Below are positions 24,402-34,378 of a stretch of 64,000 bases of DNA, piece by piece. The notes below the pieces were generated by a model. It ran no database searches. It was not told the DNA's origin and was given only the letters and a program-made list of their open reading frames with translations. The position numbers and the translations under genes were made by a program. Source of the DNA: Arenicella chitinivorans (GTDB lineage Bacteria > Pseudomonadota > Gammaproteobacteria > Arenicellales > Arenicellaceae); assembly GCF_014651515.1 (NCBI RefSeq), contig NZ_BMXA01000007.1:1-64000 (forward strand). Direction: 5' to 3'. Each line of letters opens with the position of its first letter. The first letter of the stretch is position 1.

Positions 24402-25664
24402 TCAGGTCAGCATAGAAATTGCTTTTTGGATGGCATCGACCAAGGCGTCAATGTCTTCACGCGTATTGTAAAAGGCCAGTGACGCACGTGCCGTCGCGTC
24501 TACACCAAAAAACGCCATGACGGGCATTGCGCAGTGGTGGCCAACTCGGATGGCGACGCCTTGATGATCCAGCAATGTGCCCAGATCTGAGGCATGTACG
24601 CCAGCAATTTGAAACGACAGGATGCTGGCTTTGTCTTTGGCAGTACCGATGATACGTAATCCGTCGATCGCGGACAGTTTCGCGGTAGCGTATTCCAGCA
24701 GTGCGTGTTCATAGGCGGCAATCTGACCCAGGCCAATTTGTGTGACGTAATCGATGCCGGATGCCAGTCCGATCACGCCAGCGATGTTGGGTGTGCCAGC
24801 TTCAAATTTATGCGGGAGCTCGTTGAACTCGGTGCCTTCAAAACTGACCACCTTGATCATTTCGCCACCGCCTTGATAGGGTGGCATCGCGTCTAGCAGC
24901 GCACGTTTACCATACAACACGCCGACGCCCGTTGGCGAAAACAGTTTATGGCCGGAGAACGCATAGAAATCACAGTCCAATGCCTGCACATCGACTTCCA
25001 TATGGGCGATTGCCTGTGCGCCATCGACCAGCACTTTCGCGCCAACGTCGTGTGCGGCGTCGATCATTGCCTTTAAGGGCGTAATGGTGCCGAGGGCATT
25101 GGAAAGCTGCGTGATGGCAAGCAACTTGGTTTTGGGACTCAGTAGTTTTAAAAACTCGTCGAACAGCAATTCGCCGTGTTCGTTAATCGGGATTACTCGA
25201 ACCTTTAAACCGACTTGCTGTTCGAGTAATTGCCAAGGCACGATGTTCGAGTGATGTTCCATCATTGACACGATCACTTCATCACCGGGTTGCAGATTGG
25301 CGCGCACGAAGCTGTGTGCTACCAGGTTGATCGACTCGGTGGTACCGCTGGTGAAGATAACTTCCTCAAGTGAGGCGGCGTTGATGAACTGGCGCACTGT
25401 TTCGCGCGCGGCTTCGAACAGGTCGGTGGCTCGTTGGCTTAGGGTGTGAATACCACGATGTACGTTGGCGTAATCATGCGCGTAGAACGATTCGACTGCG
25501 TCAATAACCGCTTGTGGTTTTTGGGTCGAGGCGCCGTTATCCAGATACACCAATGGACGACCGGAAATTTCTTGATGCAAAGCGGGGAACTCAGCGCGAT
25601 ATCGATTGACATCGAATTCGCTGTGCATCGTCGCCTTGGTGATGGGCTCTATCGCGTTGTTCAT
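24402..25664 (-). CDS. sufS: Cysteine desulphurase SufS
   Basis: SufS is a PLP enzyme that takes sulphur from cysteine and holds it as a persulphide for SufBCD. The 420-residue sequence has YLDNGASTQKP, the PLP-lysine motif FSGHKLFSPTGVG and the catalytic-cysteine motif RVGHHCAMPVM near the C-terminus, all typical of group II desulphurases. No SufE or SufU partner gene is seen in the operon. The start at 25664 gives a short N-terminal extension; an internal ATG (MHSEFDVN) 12 codons in is an alternative. Confidence 0.95.
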   Translation of the reverse strand: MNNAIEPITKATMHSEFDVNRYRAEFPALHQEISGRPLVYLDNGASTQKPQAVIDAVESFYAHDYANVHRGIHTLSQRATDLFEAARETVRQFINAASLEEVIFTSGTTESINLVAHSFVRANLQPGDEVIVSMMEHHSNIVPWQLLEQQVGLKVRVIPINEHGELLFDEFLKLLSPKTKLLAITQLSNALGTITPLKAMIDAAHDVGAKVLVDGAQAIAHMEVDVQALDCDFYAFSGHKLFSPTGVGVLYGKRALLDAMPPYQGGGEMIKVVSFEGTEFNELPHKFEAGTPNIAGVIGLASGIDYVTQIGLGQIAAYEHALLEYATAKLSAIDGLRIIGTAKDKASILSFQIAGVHASDLGTLLDHQGVAIRVGHHCAMPVMAFFGVDATARASLAFYNTREDIDALVDAIQKAISMLT

Positions 25665-25700
25665 AACTTTTTATCTACACACTCGCTCTAACTAGGATGG

Positions 25701-26981
25701 CTACACCAAATCGGCCAGCCCGCTGAGTAATTCTCCAGCGATCAGCTGTGTTAACTCGGTACGAATTGACTCGACTTGCACACGCTCAATCACTTCATTG
25801 GCGAAGGCAAAGGTCAGTAGCGCATTAGCCTGTTCCGCATTGATGCCACGGGACTTCAAATAAAATACTGACTTCGGGTCTAACTGGCCGACGGTAGCAC
25901 CGTGCGAACATTTTACATCGTCGGCGTAAATCTCCAGTTGAGGTTTGCAATCGGCTTCAGCTTGCGCAGACAACAACAAATTGTTGTTCTGTTGATCTGC
26001 GTTCGTTTGCTGTGCATCCTGAGCGACCACGATTCGACCACGGAACACACTGCGCGACTGGTCATCCAAAATTGTTTTGTAGTACTCGTCACTGGTACAG
26101 TGAGGCACCAAATGGTTAACCTGTGTGTGATTGTCAACGTGCTGTGTGCCAGACCCGACCACCAGGCCGTTCATTTCGATATGCGCGCCCTGACCTAACA
26201 AGTTGCTATGCACATCATTGCGCACGATGCGCCCGCCGAGTGCAATATTGTGGCTTTTGACGTGAGCATTGCTGGCGTGATTGACAAACACGCCGCCAAT
26301 ATGAAAGGCCGCATCCCCGAGTTGCTGAATCTTATAATGATCTACATGGGCATTGTCGGCTGCGACGATCTCGGTAATGACATTGCTCAACTGCGCAGGG
26401 TTGCCGGCAGCACTAATATGCCGCTCGATCACTGTGCATTGGCTATGGGCACCTGCAATAATCACGTTGCGTACATGACTCACGGCATCGCTGGCTTGGC
26501 TAACAAACACCACTTCCAAGTGCCCTTTGAACACCTGCTTTGGCGGCAAAATCAGCACGTAGCCGTCACTCGCATAAGCTGTATTGAGTGCCATAAAGCC
26601 ATGCTGTTTGACCGGCAGCGTGGTGCCGAATGCGGCTTGTACGTCAGTGTTGTCCAGCATGTCGGCGAGACTGCCGTAGGTGAAGTCGACGCCGTCCAGG
26701 TTGGATGCTTGAGCATCGACATACCCGTCTACGATAACCAGTCGAGCACTGCTTGAAGCAGGTAACTCGACGTCTAACGACGTGCGTTCGGTTGGTTGGT
26801 AGGCGTTACTTTTCAGTGCACGTAAGTTTGTGTAACGCCATTGTTCATCGCGCACACCAGGCAAGCCCAGTGCTTCAAACTGTGTCAGGGCATCGGAACG
26901 TTGTTTGTTTAGCCACGCTGGTGCGCTGGCCAACAAACTATGACCATCGATCCAACTTTGGGTTTGGTCTGCTGCAATCAT
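25701..26981 (-). CDS. sufD: Fe-S scaffold protein SufD
   Basis: SufD pairs with SufB and the SufC ATPase to form the scaffold on which iron-sulphur clusters are built. The 426-residue protein has the beta-helix core and the conserved KCSHGATVGQLD motif, containing the His that matches the functionally important residue of E. coli SufD. It follows sufC with a 2-base gap and precedes sufS by 36 bases. Confidence 0.94.
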   Translation of the reverse strand: MIAADQTQSWIDGHSLLASAPAWLNKQRSDALTQFEALGLPGVRDEQWRYTNLRALKSNAYQPTERTSLDVELPASSSARLVIVDGYVDAQASNLDGVDFTYGSLADMLDNTDVQAAFGTTLPVKQHGFMALNTAYASDGYVLILPPKQVFKGHLEVVFVSQASDAVSHVRNVIIAGAHSQCTVIERHISAAGNPAQLSNVITEIVAADNAHVDHYKIQQLGDAAFHIGGVFVNHASNAHVKSHNIALGGRIVRNDVHSNLLGQGAHIEMNGLVVGSGTQHVDNHTQVNHLVPHCTSDEYYKTILDDQSRSVFRGRIVVAQDAQQTNADQQNNNLLLSAQAEADCKPQLEIYADDVKCSHGATVGQLDPKSVFYLKSRGINAEQANALLTFAFANEVIERVQVESIRTELTQLIAGELLSGLADLV

Positions 26982-26983
26982 CG

Positions 26984-27739
26984 CTAGCCCGCCTTTTGAA
27001 GTCCGTCGATCCAGCCGTAGCCTTTTTCTTCCAGCTCTAATGCCAGTGATTTGTCGCCAGACTTTACGATGCGCCCATTTGCCAGCACGTGCACGTGATC
27101 TGGCACGATGTAATCGAGTAAGCGTTGGTAGTGGGTAACCAGCACCATGGCACGATCTGGACTTCGCAGGGCATTTACCCCTTTTGACACAACTTTCAGT
27201 GCGTCGATGTCCAAACCGGAATCGGTCTCGTCAAGTAAAGCAAGCTTGGGTTCGAGCATTGCCATTTGTAGAATTTCATTGCGTTTTTTCTCACCGCCTG
27301 AAAAGCCTTCGTTAACCGAACGCTTGAGAAACTCCTGTTTCATTTCGACCAGATCGGCTTTCTCACGAATCAGCTTGAGAAAATCACCTGCACTGATTTC
27401 GTCTTCGCCGTGATATTTACGTTTGGAGTTGATGGCCGCCTTCAGCATCGCCATATTGCTCACGCCGGGTATCTCGACTGGATATTGAAACGCCAGGAAG
27501 ATACCTTCACAGGCACGTTCGTCCGCTTCCAGTTCGGTTACATCGCTGCCCATATATTCAATAGAGCCTTCGGTTACTTCATAACCATCGCGCCCGGCAA
27601 TCACATTCGACAACGTGCTCTTGCCGGAGCCGTTCGGACCCATGATGGCGTGGACTTCGCCAGCGTTCACTTCAAGGTCTACGCCTTTGAGAATTGGCGT
27701 ATCAAATACGGATACATGGAGATTTTTGATTACTAACAT
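26984..27739 (-). CDS. sufC: SUF ATPase SufC
   Basis: This 251-residue ABC-type ATPase drives conformational change of SufB-SufD. Walker A is GPNGSGKST, the signature is [11 protein letters not shown] and Walker B is [12 protein letters not shown]. The switch His is in [12 protein letters not shown]. It has no membrane domain, as expected for SufC. It lies 47 bases after sufB and 2 before sufD. Confidence 0.96.
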   Translation of the reverse strand: MLVIKNLHVSVFDTPILKGVDLEVNAGEVHAIMGPNGSGKSTLSNVIAGRDGYEVTEGSIEYMGSDVTELEADERACEGIFLAFQYPVEIPGVSNMAMLKAAINSKRKYHGEDEISAGDFLKLIREKADLVEMKQEFLKRSVNEGFSGGEKKRNEILQMAMLEPKLALLDETDSGLDIDALKVVSKGVNALRSPDRAMVLVTHYQRLLDYIVPDHVHVLANGRIVKSGDKSLALELEEKGYGWIDGLQKAG

Positions 27740-27786
27740 TCGACTTTCTGTTTCGTTCTAGTTTATCTGATGAGCTGATATCCGGC

Positions 27787-29244
27787 TTAGCCGACGGCGC
27801 CTTCCAGAGAGACGTCCAGCAATTTTTGTGCTTCCACCGCGAATTCCATCGGCAGCTCGCGGAATACTTCTTTGCAGAAGCCATTCACGATCATGGAGAC
27901 CGATGCTTCTTCATCAAGACCACGTTGTTGCAAGTAAAACAACTGATCTTCAGAGATTTTCGAGGTGGTTGCTTCGTGCTCCAAATTAGCGCTTGGATTC
28001 TCAACCTCCATATACGGGAAGGTGTGGGCTCCACAGCGGTCACCCAACAACAGGGAGTCGCATTGCGAAAAATTACGCGCATTGTCGGCACCCTTGGTGA
28101 CTTTCACCAAGCCACGATAAGCATTTTGCCCGTGACCGGCCGAAATACCTTTGGAGATGATGGTGCTGGAGGTGTTCTTGCCCATATGAATCATCTTGGT
28201 GCCGGTATCGGCTTGTTGTTTATTGTGCGTGAGAGCAACGGAGTAAAATTCGCCAACCGAGTGATCGCCTTGCAATACCACGCTGGGGTATTTCCAAGTA
28301 ATCGCCGACCCGGTTTCCACTTGCGTCCAAGAAATTTTTGCGCGATCGCCTTTGCAGACCCCGCGTTTGGTGACGAAGTTATAGATGCCACCTTTGCCGT
28401 TTTCATCACCCGGGTACCAGTTTTGGACCGTAGAGTATTTGATTTCAGCGTCTTTATGCGCAATCAGTTCGACCACCGCTGCGTGCAATTGGTTTTCATC
28501 GCGTTGCGGCGCGGTGCAGCCTTCCAGATAACTGACATAGGCACCTTCGTCGGCGATGATCAGCGTGCGCTCGAACTGACCGGTGTTCATTTCGTTGATA
28601 CGGAAGTAGGTAGATAACTCCATCGGGCAGCGTACGCCTTTGGGTATGTACACAAAGGAGCCGTCAGAGAAAACGGCCGCATTCAGTGCGGCGTAATAGT
28701 TGTCTTGTGGCGGTACCACGGTGCCGAGGTATTGTTTAACCAGCTCTGGGTGTTCCTGCAAGGCTTCCGAGATCGGCATAAAAATAACGCCTGCTTTGGA
28801 AAGGGTCTCACGGAATGTGGTGCGCACCGACACACTGTCAAACACCGCATCGACGGCCACATTGGCCAGCATTTTTTGCTCTTCCAAAGGGATCCCCAAC
28901 TTCTCATACGTCTCGAGTAGTTTCGGATCGACATCGTCTAAACTGTCCAGTTTGGGCTTCTTTTTAGGCTCTGAAAAATAGGCGATGTTCTGAAAATCGA
29001 TCTTTGGGTAATCAATATGCGCCCAATTAGGTTCAGGCATTTTTTGCCAGCGACGAAATGCCTTGAGGCGATATTCGAGCATAAACTCAGGCTCGTTCTT
29101 GCGTTCTGAAATCCGACGGATGACGTCTTCGTTCAGCCCGGGTTCAAACGTGTCTGATTCGATGTCCGTAATAAAGCCCTCTTTGTATTCGCGCTTAACC
29201 AGCGCTTTGAGATCTTTATTCTTTTCGTTCAAGGCTTCTGACAT
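27787..29244 (-). CDS. sufB: Fe-S scaffold protein SufB
   Basis: SufB is the main scaffold on which the nascent cluster is assembled using sulphur passed from SufS. The 485 residues are of standard length. The conserved [20 protein letters not shown] contains the Cys essential in E. coli SufB, and the [19 protein letters not shown] and [20 protein letters not shown] regions are typical. It follows iscR by 5 bases. Confidence 0.96.
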   Translation of the reverse strand: MSEALNEKNKDLKALVKREYKEGFITDIESDTFEPGLNEDVIRRISERKNEPEFMLEYRLKAFRRWQKMPEPNWAHIDYPKIDFQNIAYFSEPKKKPKLDSLDDVDPKLLETYEKLGIPLEEQKMLANVAVDAVFDSVSVRTTFRETLSKAGVIFMPISEALQEHPELVKQYLGTVVPPQDNYYAALNAAVFSDGSFVYIPKGVRCPMELSTYFRINEMNTGQFERTLIIADEGAYVSYLEGCTAPQRDENQLHAAVVELIAHKDAEIKYSTVQNWYPGDENGKGGIYNFVTKRGVCKGDRAKISWTQVETGSAITWKYPSVVLQGDHSVGEFYSVALTHNKQQADTGTKMIHMGKNTSSTIISKGISAGHGQNAYRGLVKVTKGADNARNFSQCDSLLLGDRCGAHTFPYMEVENPSANLEHEATTSKISEDQLFYLQQRGLDEEASVSMIVNGFCKEVFRELPMEFAVEAQKLLDVSLEGAVG

Positions 29245-29249
29245 GATAA

Positions 29250-29717
29250 CTACCTATTAAATTGGATCGGGATATCACCGATTTGTAAGATATCCTGTTG
29301 GGTCGCCAGAGTTTGTACATGGCGCGTACGAACTACGTCACTGAGTTTCTTGCTATGTAAAAATGCAAAAAACTCGCGACTCAGGTTGGTCCACAAATTG
29401 TGCGTGAGGCACGGTTTGGCATCATTGCAAGTATTTCCACCGCCGCAAGCTAGATTAATGTTCTCATCGGCGGCCACTAAGATATCCGCAAGGGAAATTT
29501 CTTTGGCATCGCGAGCCAGCATATAACCGCCTTTTGCGCCGCGCACCGATAGTACGAGTCCTGCCTTACGCAGGCTGCGAAATAGTTGCTCAAGATAGGC
29601 TAATGAAATTTTCTGGCGCTCAGCAATGTCCACCAACGAAACGCGATCGAGTTTGGCGTGCAGGGCCAAATCCATCATCGCAGTGACGGCATAGCGTCCT
29701 TTGGTGGTCAGTTTCAT
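29250..29717 (-). CDS. iscR: Rrf2-family Fe-S regulator IscR
   Basis: This 155-residue winged-helix regulator has an N-terminal DNA-binding domain starting [18 protein letters not shown] and the three cluster cysteines Cys91, Cys97 and Cys103 followed by His106. That matches the E. coli IscR ligand set (C92, C98, C104, H107), so it should bind a [2Fe-2S] cluster and report cluster supply. As first gene of the SUF operon it probably autoregulates through the palindrome at 29769-29787. In E. coli iscR heads the ISC operon; here it controls SUF, an arrangement found where SUF is the main system. Confidence 0.93.
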   Translation of the reverse strand: MKLTTKGRYAVTAMMDLALHAKLDRVSLVDIAERQKISLAYLEQLFRSLRKAGLVLSVRGAKGGYMLARDAKEISLADILVAADENINLACGGGNTCNDAKPCLTHNLWTNLSREFFAFLHSKKLSDVVRTRHVQTLATQQDILQIGDIPIQFNR

Positions 29718-29768
29718 GTGCTCTCTATCGGTTCGAGTCGGTATCGGTTAGACGATGTAGAAATAAAA

Positions 29769-29787
29769 CCTGAGTAAATTACTCGGG
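29769..29787 (-). promoter_or_regulatory. IscR-like operator upstream of iscR-suf
   Basis: CCTGAGTAAATTACTCGGG is a 19-base near-perfect palindrome (one mismatched pair), 52 bases upstream of the iscR start. It resembles the E. coli type 1 IscR site in length, symmetry and AT core, but has GAGT/ACTC where the E. coli consensus has GACT/AGTC. I infer negative autoregulation by IscR. Confidence 0.5.
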
Positions 29788-29866
29788 AATCGAAGTATAG
29801 GTACGCATGTGACCAACTTCAAGAGTATTTACCGGTTTAAAGCCTTATTTAATGCGCCTTGCAGGA

Positions 29867-30595
29867 CTATTCGGCATTACCAAGGGGAATACTGGTTTGG
29901 CGTTCGAACAAAATCCGGACGGTGCCGAAGTGGTTGCCATTCGCACGATACAGATTTGATGCGCCATGGTAGTAGGCCAGTTGTTGGCTGTCAGAGTAGT
30001 AAGCCACTCGCACGGGCTCCAACAGCCAGCTAAATAGTGGGTTGGCCAGAGTCATCTCAAAAGAGGTCAGGTCATGGACCCCCAGGTCACCAGGTAATTT
30101 GGTGTCACGTTGCCGAATGGCAATTTTGACCAAATCCATCCGCTCAGTACTGACGAACTCGGTGGTGAGTTTCTCTCCGGTAGTGACGCGATCCCAGTTT
30201 CGAGTGATGAATTGCGAGAAGCCGGCATCAATCGTAACTTCCTGATTGGACTTGGTTCTCAACACGGTCGAATTATCCTGCTGGTTCTTCTTAAGGCTGA
30301 TGGCGATGCCGTCGACCAATCGTTGGATTTGTTCGGTGCGATCGTGCTGGTGGTACGTCAGGCGGTAAGATTGAACGCGGTCTTGGTCAAACGTTACTTC
30401 ACGAGTGGCAATCAATTTCCCGTCCGGTGCTAAGTACTGTGTACGGATCCGCTGTTGGGTAATTGTATGCTGTTCTTCGTACAGCAATTCACCAGAGTTG
30501 GCGTCATAAGCTTTGCCCACCAAGGCTTCAGCTTTGGCCATGGGTAAGGCTGCTGTGAACAACAAACAACATGCGATGATGATGCGAGGATACAT
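29867..30595 (-). CDS. Exported hypothetical protein
   Basis: This 242-residue protein has a clear signal peptide (LLFTAALPMAKAEA, cleavage near residue 23) and a beta-rich mature domain. Repeated strand-turn motifs such as SGELLYEEQHTITQQ and GKLIATREVTFDQD suggest a periplasmic beta-barrel or lipocalin-like fold. The family was not recognised with confidence. It is a single gene between iscR and the kbp-like gene. Confidence 0.55.
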   Translation of the reverse strand: MYPRIIIACCLLFTAALPMAKAEALVGKAYDANSGELLYEEQHTITQQRIRTQYLAPDGKLIATREVTFDQDRVQSYRLTYHQHDRTEQIQRLVDGIAISLKKNQQDNSTVLRTKSNQEVTIDAGFSQFITRNWDRVTTGEKLTTEFVSTERMDLVKIAIRQRDTKLPGDLGVHDLTSFEMTLANPLFSWLLEPVRVAYYSDSQQLAYYHGASNLYRANGNHFGTVRILFERQTSIPLGNAE

Positions 30596-30770
30596 GGGCC
30601 ACTCCGGAGATCAGTCTTCAGCCGTTGCAGCTCGTGTGTTTAATGGCAGAAGGCAGAATTAGATTGATGGTACCAACAAAAGGTCTCGTGACCCTTGTTG
30701 CCTCAGTGCATGAGGCTACCAAAGTGGGTGTGAAGCGAATTCTAGGTGTGTGTAGATCGTGTGTAGAAAG

Positions 30771-30799
30771 ACAAACAGCCCGCTAAGCGGGCTGTTTGT
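30771..30799 (-). terminator. Rho-independent terminator of the kbp-like gene
   Basis: ACAAACAGCCCGC and GCGGGCTGTTTGT form a perfect 13-base stem with a three-base loop, followed on the minus strand by CTTTC. It lies 25 bases after the kbp-like stop codon. Confidence 0.85.
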
Positions 30800-30823
30800 A
30801 GTGATGCTGACAATCCGGACTGC

Positions 30824-31270
30824 CTATTTTGGAATGCGAATTTTTTGTCCAACGAAAATTTTGTCTGGATCCTCGATAACTTCTTTGTTGGCTTCGAAAA
30901 TTTCTGGATACTTAGCGCCATTGCCAAGAAACTTGGCGGCAATACCCCACAGCGTGTCACCACTTTCGATGACATAGTACTCAACTTCAGGTTGCGCTTC
31001 TTCGGGAGCGGGTTCGGGTGCACTCAGGCCGTCGCCATTCACGGAGCCAACGCCTTTCATATTACCTGCCATCAGAATAGTTTTCTCTTTCGCCTCGACA
31101 GATGCGCAGCTGCCCTCGAGGGTACAAATCTCATCGTCCAGAGAAACACTCAAGTCGCTTACGCCAGGGTTGTTTGCTTCGATGTTCGCCTTAATCTGTT
31201 CAGCCGCATCTGCGTCGCCGATGCCAAATACTTTTTTGCCAATATTGGCCGCAAAATCAAATAATCCCAT
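30824..31270 (-). CDS. kbp: BON-LysM protein, Kbp/YgaU-like
   Basis: This 148-residue protein has an N-terminal BON domain (about residues 20-75, ending MAGNMKGVGSVNGD), an acidic Pro/Glu linker and a C-terminal LysM domain (YYVIESGDTLWGIAAKFLGN to VGQKIRIPK). Length and order equal E. coli Kbp (YgaU), a cytoplasmic potassium-binding protein. It has no signal peptide, which also agrees. ATG 31270 is chosen because a strong AGGAG precedes it. It is a monocistronic unit closed by a strong terminator. Confidence 0.88.
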   Translation of the reverse strand: MGLFDFAANIGKKVFGIGDADAAEQIKANIEANNPGVSDLSVSLDDEICTLEGSCASVEAKEKTILMAGNMKGVGSVNGDGLSAPEPAPEEAQPEVEYYVIESGDTLWGIAAKFLGNGAKYPEIFEANKEVIEDPDKIFVGQKIRIPK

Positions 31271-31395
31271 GCAATCTCCTACCTTCAAATAAAGGGTTTC
31301 AGTGTGGTGTTTATGAATTTACAGCGTACCCGCACAGGAATATGTTTGGCAAGGTGTAAATTTCTAAGGTAAATATCTGCGGGGAAGTTTCAGAT

Positions 31396-33015
31396 CTAAT
31401 CTGACCTTCCTTTGGCGATCAGCACGCCGATGCCGATACCCAGCAACCAAGGCCCCAGCGCCACAGTGTGTTGCCCAAGGGTTGGAAACCATTGAGGAAG
31501 CAGGTAGGCGACTAGGCCCAACGCGCAAAGCCCGATACCCCAATGGCGGGTGGTGGATTTCGGGCTGTCCTTTGATTGTAATTGTTGATGGAGTGCGCTT
31601 GGTAGGGCTGCCAATGTGGCACGCCAGAGTGGCCAATCCCGTTGCAAGTCTTCCAACAAACGCAGAGGCGACATCTGCTGCACCATCCATTTTTCCAGAA
31701 ACGGCTTGGCGGTGTCCCATAAGTTAAGCTGTGGATAGAGCTGTCGACCGAGGCCCTCGATATTCAAGATGGTTTTGTACAACAGTACTAACTGAGGTTG
31801 CACAGGCATCTCGAATTGACGCACTGTCTGGAACAACTGCATGAGTACATTGCCAAAGGAGATATCACTGAGCGGTTTGGCAAAGATAGGCTCACACACC
31901 ATCCGGATCGCTTGTTCGAAATCGTCCACCCGGGTATCCGCTGGAATCCAGCCCGCACGCAAGTGAGCGACTGCAATCGCTCGGTAGTCGCGGTTGAAGA
32001 AGCCGAGCAACATTTGCGCTAAATACTGTTTGTCGTGTTCGGTCAGTGTGCCCATGATGCCAAAGTCAATGGCAATCCATTTGCCCTCGTCGGACACAAA
32101 GATATTGCCGGCATGCATATCAGCGTGAAAGAAATTTTTCTCGAAAGCCTGTGTAAAAAACACTTCGACGCCGTCTTCAGCCAACTTCTTTAAGTCGTGC
32201 CCTTGGCTTTTGAGTGTGTCCAGCTCGCGAATCGACGTGCCGTAAATACGTTCCATTACCAGCACATTTTCATGTGTGTAGTCCCAGTAAATACGTGGCA
32301 CATAGATAATGTCGGTATTTTCAAAATCCGCGCCCATGCGCGCGCCATTGGCTGCTTCGGAACGTAAATCCAGTTCATTGTGAATGGTCTGGTCATACTC
32401 ACGAATGACATCCAACGGGCGGAATTGGCGACCACGTTTCCAGAACCGTTGCAGCCAACCGGCCATGGTGTACATGACTCGTAAGTCGCTCTCAATGACA
32501 TCGGCAATGCCGGGGCGTAGAACCTTGATGATCACTTGCTGGTTGGCTAGACCGTTTTGGCCTTTGATCGCCAATCCAGGTCTCAAGGTGGCGCTGTGCA
32601 CCTGTGCTACCGATGCAGACGCCAATGGCTGCGGGTCGACTTCGGCGAATATTTTTTCGAACTGAGTACCGTAAGCTTGTTTGATAATGTGCATCGCCTG
32701 TTGCTCAGAAAACGCAGGCACGCGATCTTGCAGTAAGGTAAGTTCAGCTGCAATGTCAGCTGGCAACAGGTCGGGACGAGTCGACAGAGCCTGGCCTAAT
32801 TTGACGAAAACTGGCCCCAATTCTTGTAAGGCCAGACGGATTCGTTCGCCCCGGGGTTGTTTAGTTTGAGCACCGGAACTGCCGAATAGGCGTTGCGCAA
32901 TCCAGCTTGCCTTGCCGTTCAGCTCCAAGTCGGTGATTAGGGTGGCCAGTTGGTATTTTTTAACCACACGCCGAATGGCAAATAGGCGTTTGATGCGAGA
33001 ACGAGAGTTCGCCAT
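31396..33015 (-). CDS. ubiB: Ubiquinone biosynthesis ATPase/kinase-like protein UbiB
   Basis: UbiB is a membrane-bound atypical kinase (ADCK/COQ8 family) needed for ubiquinone synthesis, acting through its ATPase activity. The 539-residue protein has the KxGQ motif (VKLGQALSTRPDLLP, about residue 72), the Ala-rich loop PLASASVAQVH, the catalytic ADMHAGNIF and the metal-binding IDFGIMG. Two C-terminal membrane helices anchor it. It is the last gene of DUF971-ubiE-ubiJ-ubiB, 3 bases after ubiJ. Confidence 0.95.
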   Translation of the reverse strand: MANSRSRIKRLFAIRRVVKKYQLATLITDLELNGKASWIAQRLFGSSGAQTKQPRGERIRLALQELGPVFVKLGQALSTRPDLLPADIAAELTLLQDRVPAFSEQQAMHIIKQAYGTQFEKIFAEVDPQPLASASVAQVHSATLRPGLAIKGQNGLANQQVIIKVLRPGIADVIESDLRVMYTMAGWLQRFWKRGRQFRPLDVIREYDQTIHNELDLRSEAANGARMGADFENTDIIYVPRIYWDYTHENVLVMERIYGTSIRELDTLKSQGHDLKKLAEDGVEVFFTQAFEKNFFHADMHAGNIFVSDEGKWIAIDFGIMGTLTEHDKQYLAQMLLGFFNRDYRAIAVAHLRAGWIPADTRVDDFEQAIRMVCEPIFAKPLSDISFGNVLMQLFQTVRQFEMPVQPQLVLLYKTILNIEGLGRQLYPQLNLWDTAKPFLEKWMVQQMSPLRLLEDLQRDWPLWRATLAALPSALHQQLQSKDSPKSTTRHWGIGLCALGLVAYLLPQWFPTLGQHTVALGPWLLGIGIGVLIAKGRSD

Positions 33016-33018
33016 GAA

Positions 33019-33615
33019 TTATTCAGCTTGTTTGAGCAGACGCGATAAGCGGGCGGATAACCGGTCAGTATCGGCGCGTAGCGTGTCTACATCGTCTAGA
33101 AACTGATCAACCGCTTGCGCCGGAGCAACCAGCCCATCTTGGCCACTGAGTTGGGCGTTTAACAGCTGTTGTAGGCGGTGCTTGGATTCATCAGCAAATG
33201 CTTTTGCTTCGCTGGCCAAGTGTGTAATGAGTTTGGCCGAAGTCTCACCAAATTGTTCCGCTAACATAGATTCCCAATCAATATCGAGTTCTGCAATTAA
33301 TTGTGCAAAACGTTGGCCAACGATGGGATCACCTGAAATTTCTAACTCTCCAGGCGCCAGGTCTGCATTCTCGAGCCCCACGCGACTGATTTTGAGCATG
33401 GCGCCCAGTGTGGCTGTCAGGCTGACATCGACGGGGGCATCGTCTTGATGCGAAAATTCAATGCCGCTTGCTTGTGGCGTGACCCGAATAACCGAGTCAA
33501 ACGGCTTAATTCGCAAGGCCATGGTTTTGCCGCGCAATCGTTCGAGGCGAGCTTGTGCCGCTTGGTCATAGGCCAGTGTTTTATTGCCCGCGAGTTCGAG
33601 TATTTCCAATAACAT
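33019..33615 (-). CDS. ubiJ: Ubiquinone biosynthesis accessory factor UbiJ
   Basis: This 198-residue protein has an N-terminal SCP2 lipid-binding domain (ALRIKPFDSVIRVTP, ADLAPGELEISGDP) and a C-terminal helical tail with coiled-coil character (LDDVDTLRADTDRLSARLSR). UbiJ binds ubiquinone intermediates and helps assemble the soluble Ubi complex. The position between ubiE and ubiB matches the enterobacterial locus. Confidence 0.9.
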   Translation of the reverse strand: MLLEILELAGNKTLAYDQAAQARLERLRGKTMALRIKPFDSVIRVTPQASGIEFSHQDDAPVDVSLTATLGAMLKISRVGLENADLAPGELEISGDPIVGQRFAQLIAELDIDWESMLAEQFGETSAKLITHLASEAKAFADESKHRLQQLLNAQLSGQDGLVAPAQAVDQFLDDVDTLRADTDRLSARLSRLLKQAE

Positions 33616-33622
33616 GCCGCCT

Positions 33623-34375
33623 CTAATACTTGTAGCCTACGTGCAATGCGACAATGCCACCGGTTAGGTTGTGGTAGCGAACGCGATCAAACCCCGCTTC
33701 CAGCATCATCTGTTTCAATTCTTCTTGACCCGGATGACGTCGAATCGATTCCACCAGATACTGGTAGCTGTCTCGGTCATTGGAGATCAGCTCACCGAGT
33801 TTGGGAATGACATTAAACGAATACGCGTCATACAGGCGACTGAAAGTTGGGTTGGTTGGTTGTGAAAACTCCAGCACCAGTACCCGACCGCCGGGTTTTA
33901 AGCAGCGTTGCATTTCTCGCAGTGCTACGTCTTTGTGTGTCACATTGCGTAAGCCAAAGCTGATGGAGATGCAATCAAATTGGTTATCGTCGAAAGGCAA
34001 TTGCTCGGCGTTCACCAGACAATAGTCAATGTTGCCAGCGATACCGGCGTCGGTTAGTCGACGTCGCCCTTGCGCGAGCATGGCTGGGTTGATGTCGGTT
34101 ACCACAACGCGCCCCTGTGGGCCCACTTTAGCGGCAAATTTGAGTGATAAATCACCACTGCCGGCGGCCAGGTCCAATACTTCATTCCCCGGATTTACGC
34201 CACTTTGCGCGATGGTGAACCACTTCCATGCTCGATGAAGGCCCATTGACATTGCGTCGTTCATCACATCGTAGTTTCCTGCAACGGATTTAAATACATC
34301 CGCTACCAGGTTTTGTTTTTGATTTTCATCGACTTCTTGAAAGCCAAAATGCGTTTTGTTGGGTGATTCAGACAT
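33623..34375 (-). CDS. ubiE: Ubiquinone/menaquinone C-methyltransferase UbiE
   Basis: UbiE methylates the quinone ring carbon in ubiquinone (and menaquinone) synthesis using S-adenosylmethionine. The 250-residue protein contains the family hallmarks [24 protein letters not shown], the SAM motif [12 protein letters not shown] and [21 protein letters not shown] in shorter parts. It lies 3 bases after the DUF971 gene and 7 before ubiJ. Confidence 0.96.
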   Translation of the reverse strand: MSESPNKTHFGFQEVDENQKQNLVADVFKSVAGNYDVMNDAMSMGLHRAWKWFTIAQSGVNPGNEVLDLAAGSGDLSLKFAAKVGPQGRVVVTDINPAMLAQGRRRLTDAGIAGNIDYCLVNAEQLPFDDNQFDCISISFGLRNVTHKDVALREMQRCLKPGGRVLVLEFSQPTNPTFSRLYDAYSFNVIPKLGELISNDRDSYQYLVESIRRHPGQEELKQMMLEAGFDRVRYHNLTGGIVALHVGYKY

Positions 34376-34378
34376 GAC

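Noticed and set aside
27826-28617. Long open frame (263 codons) antisense to sufB
   Set aside because: It is a shadow of the strongly conserved sufB frame with no family resemblance. Similar long shadows in sufD (26208-26756), glmS (47044-47601) and dsbD (17299-17808) were dropped for the same reason.
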